Assembly (NCBI RefSeq): GCF_964204645.1 | Contig: NC_134026.1 | Span: 682,001 to 746,000 of the forward strand | Direction of reading: 5' to 3' | DNA length: 64,000 nucleotides | From: Tubulanus polymorphus | Lineage: Eukaryota > Nemertea > Palaeonemertea > Tubulaniformes > Tubulanidae | Shown: positions 34,001-44,900 of the stretch, piece after piece | How the letters are laid out: each line of letters starts with the position of its first letter | Numbering within the stretch: the first letter of the stretch is position 1 | The notes under the pieces: generated by a model | What the model saw: only the letters and a program-made list of their open reading frames with translations | What the model was told of the DNA's origin: nothing | Database searches by the model: none | Position numbers and translations under genes: made by a program

Positions 34001-35487
34001 TTCCAGAATCATCAATTTCATCGAGCTCGTTGACAAATTTTGCTGCTTCTCTCAATTCTTCTGGTAATTTTGCTAATATTTCTTCGAATGATTTCAACGC
34101 ACTTTGAATCTGGCAATGCAAATAACGTACAATACATATTAGGCCTAACCCGGAACTACACAGTACCATATTTTTGAATATATAAGACTGTCTTTCAACA
34201 GCTTATTTCAATGCTATAAACATGATGACTTACAAGACATAATTCAACACTTCCATCAGGTCCAACTTTCCATTCTAAGAACTGTTGTCTCAAAGCTTCC
34301 TGTTTCCTTTTCTTCTCGAGTTCCTTCATTTTCAATTGGATCTCTCTTTCCTCTCGTTTCTTTCGAGCATCGGCTTTCAATTTCGCCAGTCTACAATTGT
34401 ATGTTTTAAACATGAATTTCCTCTTATCAGGCAATAAATGGAAAAACGGAAAGACAACTTTCGGAGCTTGTGAAGATTTGACACTAGCTTTCATATATGA
34501 TTAAAAAAACCTGCCTATAACTTGCTATCCTAGTTCACCTTTGTTTTTACTTAACTTACTACCCTCCCTCTGCAGGGAATTGAACCAATGTTTTTTTGTG
34601 GTTTTTAGGACAACTTTTAGTTTTCAGAGCTTGTGAAGATTTGACACTTTTTAGCAATAAACAAAACGTCTGCAAGTCTATAACTTACTATCTGCAGGAA
34701 TTTGAACCCGGTGCAAGACTACAGTACAAACCCCTGCCTCATTATCCCGAGTATCCATAGCAGAGTCTTAATGCCATCACAGGATCAGGAGTATGATAAC
34801 TTACCTATTTCCCTCGTAATCAAATAGATCAGATTTTAATTCTTCAGCCACTTCTCTCATTGATCTCATGTAAGGCGACGCTTCACAGAAATTACTATAA
34901 CGCGGGTTATTCCTCATGAGAAACTGCGCCAGGAAATTAATCGGATTAAAGTTCGGATCTGGTTCGGAGATATCGGCTAATCCACGCTTATCGACCTCCA
35001 TTAACAATTTCTCTGTACCTAATACTAAAACCGGTAGCAGTTTATCAACTAGGTACGCTCTTGTTTCCACGGTCGATGAGTCTTTATTCAACCATTGTTT
35101 GGCGAGAATCTCGACTGGTATTTTACGCGCTATTCGTCGTGCTTTATCTTTGATCGATTTTGTGTAATGTTTTTTACCGATTCGAAGTTCTTTTAATTTT
35201 TCCATCATTTTCTGCTCGTGAAAGTGCTTCCACCTTTTGACGGCTTTCAGAAGTAACGGATTCAGATGGTCGGGTACGTTGGTATAGCGACTGACAGGTC
35301 GACTCCCCAACGATACGGCGGGAGAGCTGATCATAGTTAGATGACGCCCAGTACCCGGTCGGGAACCAGTGACACCCGTCCCCGGTCGAGATGCTGTTTT
35401 TCGAGAACTCGGACGAGACGGACGCGAGTTAGGTCGAGATCCGTACAGAGACCTCGAACCCGAGGAAGCTACTTGAACATCAGCCAT
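28090..35487 (-). CDS. EFCAB5: EFCAB5-like EF-hand and GAF-domain protein
   Basis: A long minus-strand gene of about twenty exons that matches the EF-hand calcium-binding domain protein 5 family. The first coding exon (about 34806-35487) starts [16 protein letters not shown], is Ser/Arg/Pro-rich and then helical. Later exons encode a charged coiled coil ([20 protein letters not shown], about 34240-34390) and an acidic Glu-rich linker (about 32532-33068). EF-hand-like helices follow ([37 protein letters not shown]). A GAF-like region reads [36 protein letters not shown] and [16 protein letters not shown] second GAF-like part follows at 29005-29260 ([20 protein letters not shown]). The stop is at 28090. 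Calcium-dependent flagellar or ciliary function is inferred from the family. Exact exon borders are approximate and the one-gene model rests on continuous homology order. Confidence 0.75.
32532..33068 (-). other. Glu-rich acidic linker exon of the EFCAB5-like gene
   Basis: A single exon of about 180 residues made mostly of Glu, Asp, Val and Lys (for example [20 protein letters not shown]). It is low-complexity and predicted disordered. It lies between the coiled-coil N-terminal half and the EF-hand/GAF half. The open frames on the other strand (32501-32722, 32887-33069) are shadows of it. Confidence 0.75.
34463..34647. repeat. Diverged duplication with tRNA-like B boxes in EFCAB5-like intron
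   Basis: AGCTTGTGAAGATTTGACAC appears twice, at 34463-34484 and 34626-34647. Each copy is followed by matching downstream pieces (CTGC...CTATAACTT, then CTGCAGG). On the minus strand each unit carries GGTTCAATTCC- or GGTTCAAATTCC-like sequence (near 34580 and 34700), resembling a tRNA B box. A degraded tRNA-derived SINE pair is inferred. Confidence 0.45.
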
Positions 35488-36837
35488 ACTTTACTTATAC
35501 ACTACCTGCAAAAAGGAAAAGCACATTATTACAAGTGCAGACAGCACACTCAGCAGCAGCCTCTCTTGTTCTTTAGAGTACTGTGTCGTCCACGATCGCG
35601 TGTATATTATGACACAGGGAGGGGTGCGCTTTTAGGTGGTGCGCTCGGTCACCCTGCTAGTGGGGTGGCAGTGGCTCTGGACTCTGCCCTGGCTCGATCC
35701 TCTCTCTGAGCTCTCTCTCTCTCATTCTCAACTCAGTGGGATTTGATTCGAGAAACACTCAGTGAATGACATGTACATAACGATACCAAAGAATAAAACC
35801 GATTAAATTCTAAACTATCTAATGAGCATTTTAAGAAAGAACGCGATCGCTTACTTCTGATGCTGTAAATAAATGAGTCCAGAGTGAAAGTTTCAATCAA
35901 CAGCTAGCCTGGCGGCCATGTTGTTTACATGTTGTCATGGGGCAGGTGCCCGTGTAGATGGCGCCTAATGACGGTAAAATATTCAAAATTTTCAAGATTT
36001 GCGTGATGAAAGTACAAGTCAGTGCCGAGTGACAAGTAGGTTCGAGTCCTGCTGGCTGCTTAGAGTGTGCGGGTAACACTTCAAAAGCTGTGGTCCCGTC
36101 ATGAGATTAAACGAATAATCCAATAGGGTTTGTCTTGGAAAACCAAGTTCCAAACGACGTAAAGCCAAACAAACAATATTGGGTTGGGTCCTCACAATCA
36201 AAATGAAATATTAAGATTTTCATACAAAAATTTACATTTATTTGTCGTAAGACAATGCAAAAACATTACAATACCATGATTTATAACAATGATATGAACA
36301 ATAGAATTATCATGCATAGTGAATATTGATTCGATGCATGAAAAGCAAGAAGCACAACACAACATTAATCTATCAGTAGCCTCAAAGTTCTGACTCATCC
36401 CTATGTGTCAGATATTATCATTTTATGAATTGTAGGAAGACATTTCAAAATTTACAAGCAGGAATTAACGCATAATATCACTTACATTGAATCACAGAAT
36501 AAAGTGACCCACTACAACATTATTAGCTGAATTGTAGAGGATTCTAAAAATGTGTAAGAAAAGTAAAATTATTTTCTTTCTCCTGGAGACATTGATAATC
36601 CAGTGAATGGAAACAAAATTAAATTTTGTTCGATTAAAGATTTATCAAGAGATAGAAATAACCAACACACAGTGGCTTTAACTACAGTATCATCAGAGTA
36701 GACCGTGGATTAATAGATTATTGTTTTTACACTAATCCAGAACTCTGATACGAGCCCCTTGTGGCTTTTAACAGCTGTTTTTTAAGAGAGTAGTACTCAG
36801 GTAATATTGTCACTGATTTTAGACAACTAACATTTCA
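35488..36837. other. EFCAB5-like 5' region and KCTD9 3' region
   Basis: About 1.35 kb. A CT/GA-rich stretch at about 35690-35740 and GC-richer sequence at 35590-35720 probably mark the EFCAB5-like promoter and first exon. The right half is presumably the KCTD9 3' untranslated region. A short tRNA-like fragment at about 36023-36060 is listed separately. Confidence 0.4.
36023..36060 (+). repeat. tRNA-derived SINE remnant
   Basis: GTGCCGAGTGAC followed by GGTTCGAGTCC (36039-36049) resembles the A and B boxes of a tRNA promoter. The spacing is far too short for an intact tRNA gene. No cloverleaf can be folded, so it is treated as a SINE or tRNA fragment. Confidence 0.35.
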
Positions 36838-39228
36838 TCATCTGATTGTCTGTGACATGTGTAAAGGATTTAACATCAATTCAAATGTGGCTCCTTTCAG
36901 ATTCGCTCCTCTCAGATTCGCTTCTTGAAGATCACAACCAGATAAATCACAGTTCTGCGAAATGAAATAGAAAATTGTTATCAAAGATTATAATATAGAA
37001 TACTGATTCAAAGATAAAGTGAAAACTAACCTCTAAGTCAGCGCCAGCAAGAACAGCGGCTCTTAAATCACAGTTCTGTAAATTAGCATTCTTTAAAGTC
37101 GCTACTCTCAAATTAACAGCAGCCATATGACTTCCTTCCAAGTTAACACACTTTAGATTTGCACCTAAAGAGAACGCATTAACAATTATTATTCAATTTC
37201 ATGATTACATGATTCAGTAGAATGAGATATTTATACCGGTACCTTCCATACTGGCGCGACTTCCAGCGGGATCTTCAAAATTGCAACCCTTCAACGAAGC
37301 TCCTTCTAAATTAGCGCACATGAATTTCACTCCTAACAAAGTTGAACCCTGAAATAGGTATACATGTCTAAATTATAATCAGCACTGACATTGACTAAGC
37401 CATGACGAGGATACTACGTACATCAAATTTAGCCTTCGAAAGATCGGCCCTTTCAAAGTTACAGTAAGCTAGATTCGCGCCACAGAAATTAACTGACTGC
37501 ATCTTTGCGTACTTGAAGTTGATATACCTCAGATCTAAACGGGACAGATTCGCGCCACGGAAACTCAAACCCTATCAAATAAAATCAATCATTAGACTCA
37601 TAACACATTTCAATCAGTGCTGGGGGTGTGAGAGAATAAATACCTGACATCTGAGTTCACAGTTCGATGGAGTACACATCAATGCTAGTGTAAATTCTCT
37701 ACGCTCTATCGGTGTTATGTCATCCTTTGGTTTTTCACACTGTGAAAACAATAAATATTTACAGTAATTCGTTTACGAAAATATGAATAACTTAAACAAA
37801 AGATATCAGAAAATTAAAAGTCTAAAATGTGTTTTTGGAATGTGATTAACTTACTTCTATGATTTCATTCACTTTATCGATCAATGACATGATGCCGTAA
37901 AACTTGGCCTCCTCTAAAACACCGCTCGGATTCACGTTTTTATCCAATATAAGTTCTCCGTGGCGGAGATAATTTAAAATCGGTTCAAAGTAGGTGGCGC
38001 TGCGATCGATCAAATACGCTCCATCACTATCAACTCGACTAGACCACGGCTGAACTGTAACGTGATAATAGTACATTATTTCTACTGATAAACTCCTTGA
38101 TGAAATGTCTCGGAGTTCATTCAAGTGACTAGATAAAAAAAATTCGAGTTATTTGTTTAACTCAAATCACAAACTGAGAGTTGAAAGAGTACAGGGTTCT
38201 TATAGAACGGGGCATCCAAAAATGCCTGATATTTCTGCGACGAAGTGATGAAAAAATATCTGATGAAATCATAAAATATTCTCAGTGGGGGCTGTTTTTT
38301 TTTCAAGAGGTTCCTTGTGCCACTTGTCAACAGCAAGAACAATAAAACTTCAAATACCCAGGCTTTTCCTAATTTTCAAGAAAATAGTCAGATTTTCCTT
38401 GATTTTCAAGAGGTTCCCTGGAACATATTAATCTGCAATTCACAGACTTTCCCTGATCTGTAAGAACCCTGAAAGTAAATTGGCTCCATTACTTAACATG
38501 TGTCTCTCACCTGTAGAATTATCAAACATCCTAGCTAACATTGATTCGGGTTCTTTATTCACTAAAGTGTCTCTAGTCGTTGTGAATTTCTTACCACCAA
38601 CGTTCAAAACGACCCAATCACCCGACAACGTTTCCGGCAAAACTGTACCTAAATATCATACAATTCTGACCATTAGAATCAATCATTTTGAATCGGCAGA
38701 ATTGGAAGGTTTTCTTTTTTTCGACACAAAAAATCTTACATTTTTCAGTGAAAGCATCGTCAACATTGGAGAAATAGAGGATTTCTCCATCTCTACAGAA
38801 TAGATTTAATCGTAAATACAGTTACAAATATACAAACAAAAGATAAGAGATAAAGTCTTCGGCAATGAATAAAATCTAACCTTATTAAATTGATATCATC
38901 TATCAAACCTCTGTGACAGTTAAATATCTGAAGCGCGTTAATTTGAAGTTTTTCGCTAGCCTTGTTTAACAGCTCTGTGACATTCCATGAACTATCAATC
39001 GCTATCACCTATAATTAATTCATTATTAATGTATCGCCTAATATAGAGATGTGAATAAGTTTTTTTTTAACTGATTATGAGTCACTGCGCAGGGATGCGG
39101 TGATTGCGCAACGTCAATAATGGATCGCGTTTGGTGTGAATGAGATTAATCGTTACCTTTCCCGAATGAACTCCTGGTTGACAATTATTACTCGATTGAG
39201 GAAATATCGTAACGATCTTCTCTGACAT
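36838..39228 (-). CDS. KCTD9: KCTD9, BTB/T1 and pentapeptide-repeat protein
   Basis: KCTD9 is a potassium-channel tetramerisation-domain protein linked to Cullin-3 complexes. The ATG at 39228 starts [13 protein letters not shown]. The N-terminal ubiquitin-like KHA part includes [18 protein letters not shown] and [10 protein letters not shown]. The BTB domain reads [20 protein letters not shown], then SMLARMFDN and [14 protein letters not shown]. The C-terminal half is a right-handed pentapeptide-repeat helix: [46 protein letters not shown] and [18 protein letters not shown]. The protein ends [11 protein letters not shown], almost identical to the human end. About eight exons were traced; the BTB exon joins across a 300-bp transposon-bearing intron. 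It is head-to-head with SART3. Confidence 0.94.
38192..38471. mobile_element. MITE, CAGGGTTCTTA family, KCTD9 intron
   Basis: CAGGGTTCTTATAGAACGGG at the left and CCCTGATCTGTAAGAACCCTG at the right form an inverted pair. It is about 280 bp and non-coding, and it lies between the two BTB-coding exons of KCTD9. CAGGG...CCCTG ends suggest a hAT-type element (inference). Confidence 0.65.
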
Positions 39229-39296
39229 CTTGCAATCATTATTCAACATCAGACGCGTAAATTGTGGGTACTTTTTCCCAGCGAAAACTTCGAAAA

Positions 39297-39450
39297 CTAT
39301 GGAAGACCTCAGACGACATACAAGATATGAGATATAACATACGAGATATGAGATGCAACATACGAGATACGACATATGACATACGAGATACGACTTATTT
39401 ACATTACGGTTGTCCGTCCGCTAGCGCCACCGCAGTGTATGTTTTTTCAA
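39297..39450. repeat. Inverted repeat, left arm (KCTD9 side)
   Basis: The arm runs CTATGGAAGACCTCAGACG, then an irregular 7-10 bp reiteration of ACATACGAGAT/ACGAGATATGAGAT, then GTCCGTCCGCTAGCGCCACC and GCAGTGTAT. The reverse complement occurs at 41617-41760 with only a few differences and one extra unit of about 8 bp here. Its outer end is 69 bp from the KCTD9 start codon. Confidence 0.9.
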
Positions 39451-41120
39451 TATTTACTGCATATAAATCGTTTAACATGGTGACGCGTACAGTCATCGTC
39501 AATTATATGAAAACCAACATAGTCAACATTTTATTCAAACCAGAAATAGATTTCTTTTGGATAATGGACACCTGGACCGGACACAACGATTAGGCCATAC
39601 TGTGAACACCCTGGACTAGGCGCGCCGGCCGTTCCTCTCCCGCGGGCGACGAAAGGTTTTTCAAATCACAAAACTAAAAAGATATCAAACTGTTCAAGTT
39701 CATAATATTATGCTATTTCTTGTCTTCCTTTGGTCTGAAAACGGCCAGGTGTTCAGGAGCCGGGGTTCCTGTTACTCACTGCCTGCAGAAAAAATAACTA
39801 CTGTTCACCGCCCGCCGTAACCGCCGGCTTTTCTGCATCAGAAATCAAAATTCTAAATCCGCAGCCGGAAATCCCGGCCCCCTTGTACCCCTCCTCCGCT
39901 GTTTGACACCCCTGCCTGAGTTCTTGAATCCCAAACAACCCGGGAACCCGTACATCGCCCTGGTATCCAGATTAAGAACTCCCTTGCTCTCTCTCAAGGT
40001 TTGAAATCCCCAGCTAAATTCCATCCCTATCGAGCTACCGGGGCAGACTGGTGAGTCCACTAGACCAGCCGTTGAGAGTCGAGACTGGCCAGTTTTCGCT
40101 AACCGTCAGGGCAGTATGCGGCACTGTCTTTCTGAAGCCATAGTCCGGGGTCCTCCCCTGAAAATTTGTTCAATTTAGGTACTTGTGTATTCTGAGGGCT
40201 TTTTGGCTATCTTCCTTTTCTGACATCTTTCATGGAAAGGGCCAATGGCTGAATCTGAATAACTTTCATAATCGGAGAATCCAATTTAAGATCATTCTTA
40301 TCAATTATCATGGCCAGTTTTAAAACTGTTTATTGACAAAAGTACAGGAACCACATAAATAAGTCTTCAGCAAAACACAAGAGCTCTTAAGAGATCCATG
40401 GAAATATCAAGTAACATTTCTTTAGACAGGGAATTAGCGGAACACCGGAACGTTGCTCGTATGGTGCGTTTGCACCCGTCGCAAATAACGTCGTGATAAA
40501 CGAAATCAGCTGGACTAGGGCCAGGAGCTGAGAGTGATACAATGGAACTCCATTCTGATATTTAATGAATAATTCATTCAATAAATTTATGTTATCTTTA
40601 GTATTTTTAATTCATGTCCATGTTTCAATTCATTCGTTGAAATCATAGTACACTAAACAGATTCCGCGTGTGTCGGACTTTTTTTAAAACTCTGGTCATC
40701 GGCATTCGTAATATACATACATCTTTCACTCTTCATCGAAAACCATCGATCGAACGCGAAGTTTAAACCCTTGACTAGGTGCAATTCTTAATGACCACCA
40801 ATTTGAAGGGGCCATGGCTAACTCTTTTTGAGGGATTTTTGTACACTCAAAAATGGAATTTGAGGCGTTTTTGGTGGATTAAGGGGCTGTTGCCCCGTAT
40901 TTGGAGCCAACTCGAACCACCGGACCATCGGTGTCTCACACTAAGAGTGGCCCACTGACGTCTCACAGCGAGAAGCCGGTCCCCGGGAGTGGTTGATCGA
41001 ATATTTTTAAATATTTTTCGTTTCAAATGAAACGTTTTTCGCATATTGATATTCATAGTTAATGTATACGCCACTGCCTGCGCACGTGTCGTGGTATACG
41101 CCGCAACGCCGAGAGGAGCG

Positions 41121-41446
41121 CCTTTTTATGAACCAGCAAAATCGAAATAGATTAGCTATTTAGATTATATAGCCGATTAGTGTCAATTAGCATAACCGGG
41201 TATGTTGGTTGATAAAAACGCCAGGTAGAAATTATTCAATTATGGCCTACTCAGCAGCGACTTCTACCGAGAACACCATATCGGTTGGATTAGATAATCG
41301 GCATACTTGCTCGCCGAGCGAGTATGCTGAGTATGCTAATCGATTATGATAACCAATGTTCATAAAAATGACGGATTATGACATAATCCATGCTCATAAA
41401 AACGTTTTGCATACTCGAATATACTAATCGAGTGTTCATAAAAAGG
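41121..41446. mobile_element. Palindrome-rich MITE with CCTTTTTATGAAC ends
   Basis: A perfect 13-bp inverted repeat, CCTTTTTATGAAC (41121-41133) and GTTCATAAAAAGG (41434-41446), encloses about 326 bp. The interior consists of successive near-perfect palindromes, each followed by a TTCATAAAAA-like spacer. Examples are the perfect GGATTATGACATAATCC at 41373-41389 and GCATACTTGCTCGCCGAGCG plus AGTATGC at about 41302. It is non-coding. Confidence 0.65.
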
Positions 41447-41449
41447 CCT

Positions 41450-41611
41450 CATATCGGTTGGATTAGATAATCGGCATACTTGCTCGCCGAGCGAGTATGC
41501 TAATCGATTATGATAACCAATGTTCATAAAAATAACGGATTATGACATAATCCATGCTCATAAAAACGTCTTGCATACTCGAATATACTAATCGAGCGTT
41601 CATGAAAAAGG
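41450..41611. repeat. Tandem partial copy of the palindrome-rich MITE
   Basis: It repeats 41277-41446 almost base for base, minus an internal 10-bp GAGTATGCT-type unit. It ends GTTCATGAAAAAGG, and the palindrome GGATTATGACATAATCC recurs at 41537-41553. It abuts the right arm of the larger inverted repeat. Confidence 0.8.
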
Positions 41612-41616
41612 CAAAG

Positions 41617-41760
41617 TTGAAAAATATACACTGCGGTGGCGCTAGCGGACGGACACCCGTACTGTAAATAAGTCGTATCTCGTATGTCATATGTCGTATC
41701 TCGTATGTTGCATCTCATATCTCGTATGTTATCTCGTATGTCGTCTGAGGTCTTCCATAG
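41617..41760. repeat. Inverted repeat, right arm (SART3 side)
   Basis: Reverse complement of 39297-39450: GGTGGCGCTAGCGGACGGAC, then TCTCGTATGT reiterations, then CGTCTGAGGTCTTCCATAG. Its outer end is 152 bp from the SART3 start codon. The bases just outside both arms are AAAA, which could be a target-site duplication or chance. Confidence 0.9.
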
Positions 41761-41912
41761 AAAACGTCAAAATCCTAAAGCGCCGAAAATGCTCCACGCG
41801 ACCCTTCATCAGCTCTCGGAGCCATCCGGCTTAAGGCTAGCTCCGAGTCTATGGGTCTATGGGTAATTGCAGTGAGTATTAGCTCCTGTTCTCTTTCGTT
41901 TATTGTACGAAA

Positions 41913-44900
41913 ATGAGTGAAGAAACCCCAATGGACATTACAAAGACTTCACCCGAGGATGAAAGCTCGGATAGTGATAGTTCTGATGAAGAGGAAGCAA
42001 ATGAGCTCAAAATAAAACAATTACAAGCCTCAGTAAGTTCTGAATTTAACATGAATTGATGTTAAAAGTTTCATGTGACACTGGCGCCATCTATCATCAA
42101 CCGGTAATACTACTGTACATATGTACATATTATTTTTTACAGATAAGTGAAAATCCGTACATGTATGATAATCATGTTGAGTTGATAAAATTGTTGAGAG
42201 AAACTGGTGACCTGGACCGACAGAGATCTGCTCGTCAAGCAATGAGAGAGATTTTTCCACTAGCGGAAGGTAGGCTACAGTACCCGCCACAGCACAGCCA
42301 TCGGCATTAGTGCTTGTCACCAGTCAAGAGCTGGTCAGGGTACAGAATCAGGGATTTACCATAGTCAGTAACCTGACTGTGGTTTAGTTTCACGATCGGA
42401 TATTTTCACAAACCACATAACTACGTTGGTATAAGCCCATCCGATTATAGAAAGCTTACCACCAACGATTAGGTAACTAACTAGGATTTACCAGTACTTT
42501 AACTAGTAGTGAATCCTTGATTTCTTAACCCTAGCTACGCACAACAAGCCCCTGTTGGCTGTGTACAGAACCTACAGATGAACGAATTAATGAAAATGTC
42601 GACTGGGAGTGATATAAATGGAAAGAGATTTTATTTTCACAGATTTATGGTTGCAGTGGTTGAAAGATGAAATATCTTGCCGCGATGATGATCAAGATCG
42701 CTCTGAAATCATCGAATTGTTCGAAAACGCTGTTCAAGATTATCTGTGTAAGATTCTAAAACTTCCGTATTTGATTTCATACGAATGAAATGTTGGATTC
42801 AGATTTATTCTGGTTTTGTATATTGCTGTAGCTGTTCCTATATGGTTGGAATATGTACAGTATTCTATTGGTGGTATGGCGAGGGAAGGTGGAATTGAAG
42901 AAATCCGACGAGTCTTTGAGAGATCGCTTACTGCAGCAGGATTACACGTCTCTAAAGGACACGTTCTGTGGGAAGCTTACAGAGAATTCGAAACAGCAAT
43001 ATTAGGAGGTTTACAGGTTTGAAATGCCCTATCCAAAGATTCTTACGGATCAGGATCCTTAGAGAAACAGCCGCCACTGAGGATATCTTCTCATTTGATA
43101 AGGGAATTTTTGGCCAAGGGTCAGGGAAATATCGAGGAATTTTGGATTCTCTAAGAATCCTGCAATCCTGACTGAATTTCTATCCAATGTTCATTTATCT
43201 CAGAATATTTATAAATGATTGCGTTGATTTTTTGCAGCCGGGTGGATTTCAGTCTAAAGAACAACAAGAAGCAGTTGATTTACAAATTGAAAGAATTACA
43301 GCTTTGTTTAAGCGTCAACTAGCGGTCCCTCTTCTGGGTAAGTGTTGCAGTTTCAGAGCTGCAATTATTTTTCTTCAGCTCGTTTTCTAAAAGAAAACAA
43401 TATCTATTTTTTAGGAATGAAAAGCACATTTGGCGAATATAAAGATTGGGTCGATCAAATTGATAAACACGTTAAAACTACTTACGATCGAACTATCGAA
43501 AAATTACAGGCTTTACAACCATTTGAAGAGGCTTTGGTAAATAATCAACAAAAATTATCTCAACCAAGAAAAATTTCGCAAATGAAAAAAATAACTTTCG
43601 TTATTTTTCTTTCTGAAGCAAAATGGCACAGCACCGTGTTTGGAAGAATATCTGTCTTATATTGAACATGAAGAGAAAAAAAGTGACCCAGCGCGTATTC
43701 AGTGTATTTATGAACGGGCTATACAAGAAAACTGTCTCATTCCTGATCTCTGGATTAGATATACTAATTATCTGGTAAGAGTTGCTCATAAATTGTGTAC
43801 ACAAAATTTTGTGAAATGATTTGCCCGATTTTGAAATTGATATTTCTCTTTCAACAATTAAACTTTCAGGACACGAAATTGAAGATTGCTGGTGTAATAA
43901 TGAACGTGTATGATCGTGCTATACGCAATTGTCCGTGGTCCGTTAATCTGTGGATCGGTAAAATACGAGCGATGGAACGACACAATCAAAAAATTGATAC
44001 CGTGAAAGGTAAAATCGTGAAAATTCATCTATGATTAGAATTCTGTATTCAGTTCCGCAATAGAATCTTGTCACTGAACAAAGTTCTAATAGACAGTTGT
44101 TTTTATCAGGGTCCCTACGACTCCTTGATTCCTTGAAAACGGAAATTGCTTTTAAAGGTGCTTGAAACTTTAATTCAAGCAAAACGCCTGAAACTCCTTC
44201 AAAAGTCCCTCAATTATGAGAAATAAGCGATTAGAAGTTGTTGTCTAGTTTTGTACAGCAGACTGTGCCTAAATCATTACGCAAGTGAGACTAGGATTTG
44301 TTTGTGCTGAATTGGGAGTTTAGATAATGTAAAGGATAAAGAATTTTCTGATAAAACCACTGAAAGGGTTTACAGAGATAAACATTACCGAATTAGAGGA
44401 GTCTACAGTACCGGTAATTGGGATATGGAAGTGATGCAGACGCTCCCTCAAAATTTGAAATTTTCACCTTTAAAACTCCTCGAAAACAATCCAGGAATGA
44501 CTGATCTGTAAGGACCCTGTATATCCAGGAATGACTGTTTGTTCATTGTTATTATATTTAACTGTAATTTCAGATGTTATTGAAACAGCTTTGAATTCCG
44601 GTTTCACTCAAGCAGCGGAATATCTGTCTGTATGGACGGCTTATATCGATTTCCTGAGACGAAGAATTGATTGGGAAGCAACTGGTTTGTAATCTTACCA
44701 TCGTTTTATAGATCTTTTCACATCTGAATCATTACCTGGTATCCGATGATTCGATGTATTTACAGATCACGTGAAGGAATTGGAACAGTTCCACTTGTCT
44801 ATCGAAAGAGCAATTGATCATTTGACTCAATGTATGTATTTGAATTTGGGAATGGAATTTTATAATATTTTGATAATAGTTCCAACCGCATGATTTCAAT

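Larger units (their letters stand above)
39229..41912. promoter_or_regulatory. Divergent KCTD9 / SART3 intergenic region
   Basis: About 2.7 kb between two divergent start codons, bounded by mirrored repeats at 39297-39450 and 41617-41760. Between them lies a GC-rich block (about 39600-40060), undistinguished sequence, and a palindrome-rich transposon (41121-41611). The open frame at 39845-40060 is GC-rich sequence without homology and is not called. Each gene starts within 160 bp of a copy of the same sequence, so both promoters may use it. Confidence 0.5.

Noticed and set aside
36010-36085. tRNA gene
   Set aside because: A and B boxes are too close and no cloverleaf can be formed, so it was listed only as a SINE remnant.
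39845-40060. GC-rich minus-strand frame between KCTD9 and SART3
   Set aside because: No homology, no signal or domain, and an amino-acid composition expected from GC-rich non-coding DNA.
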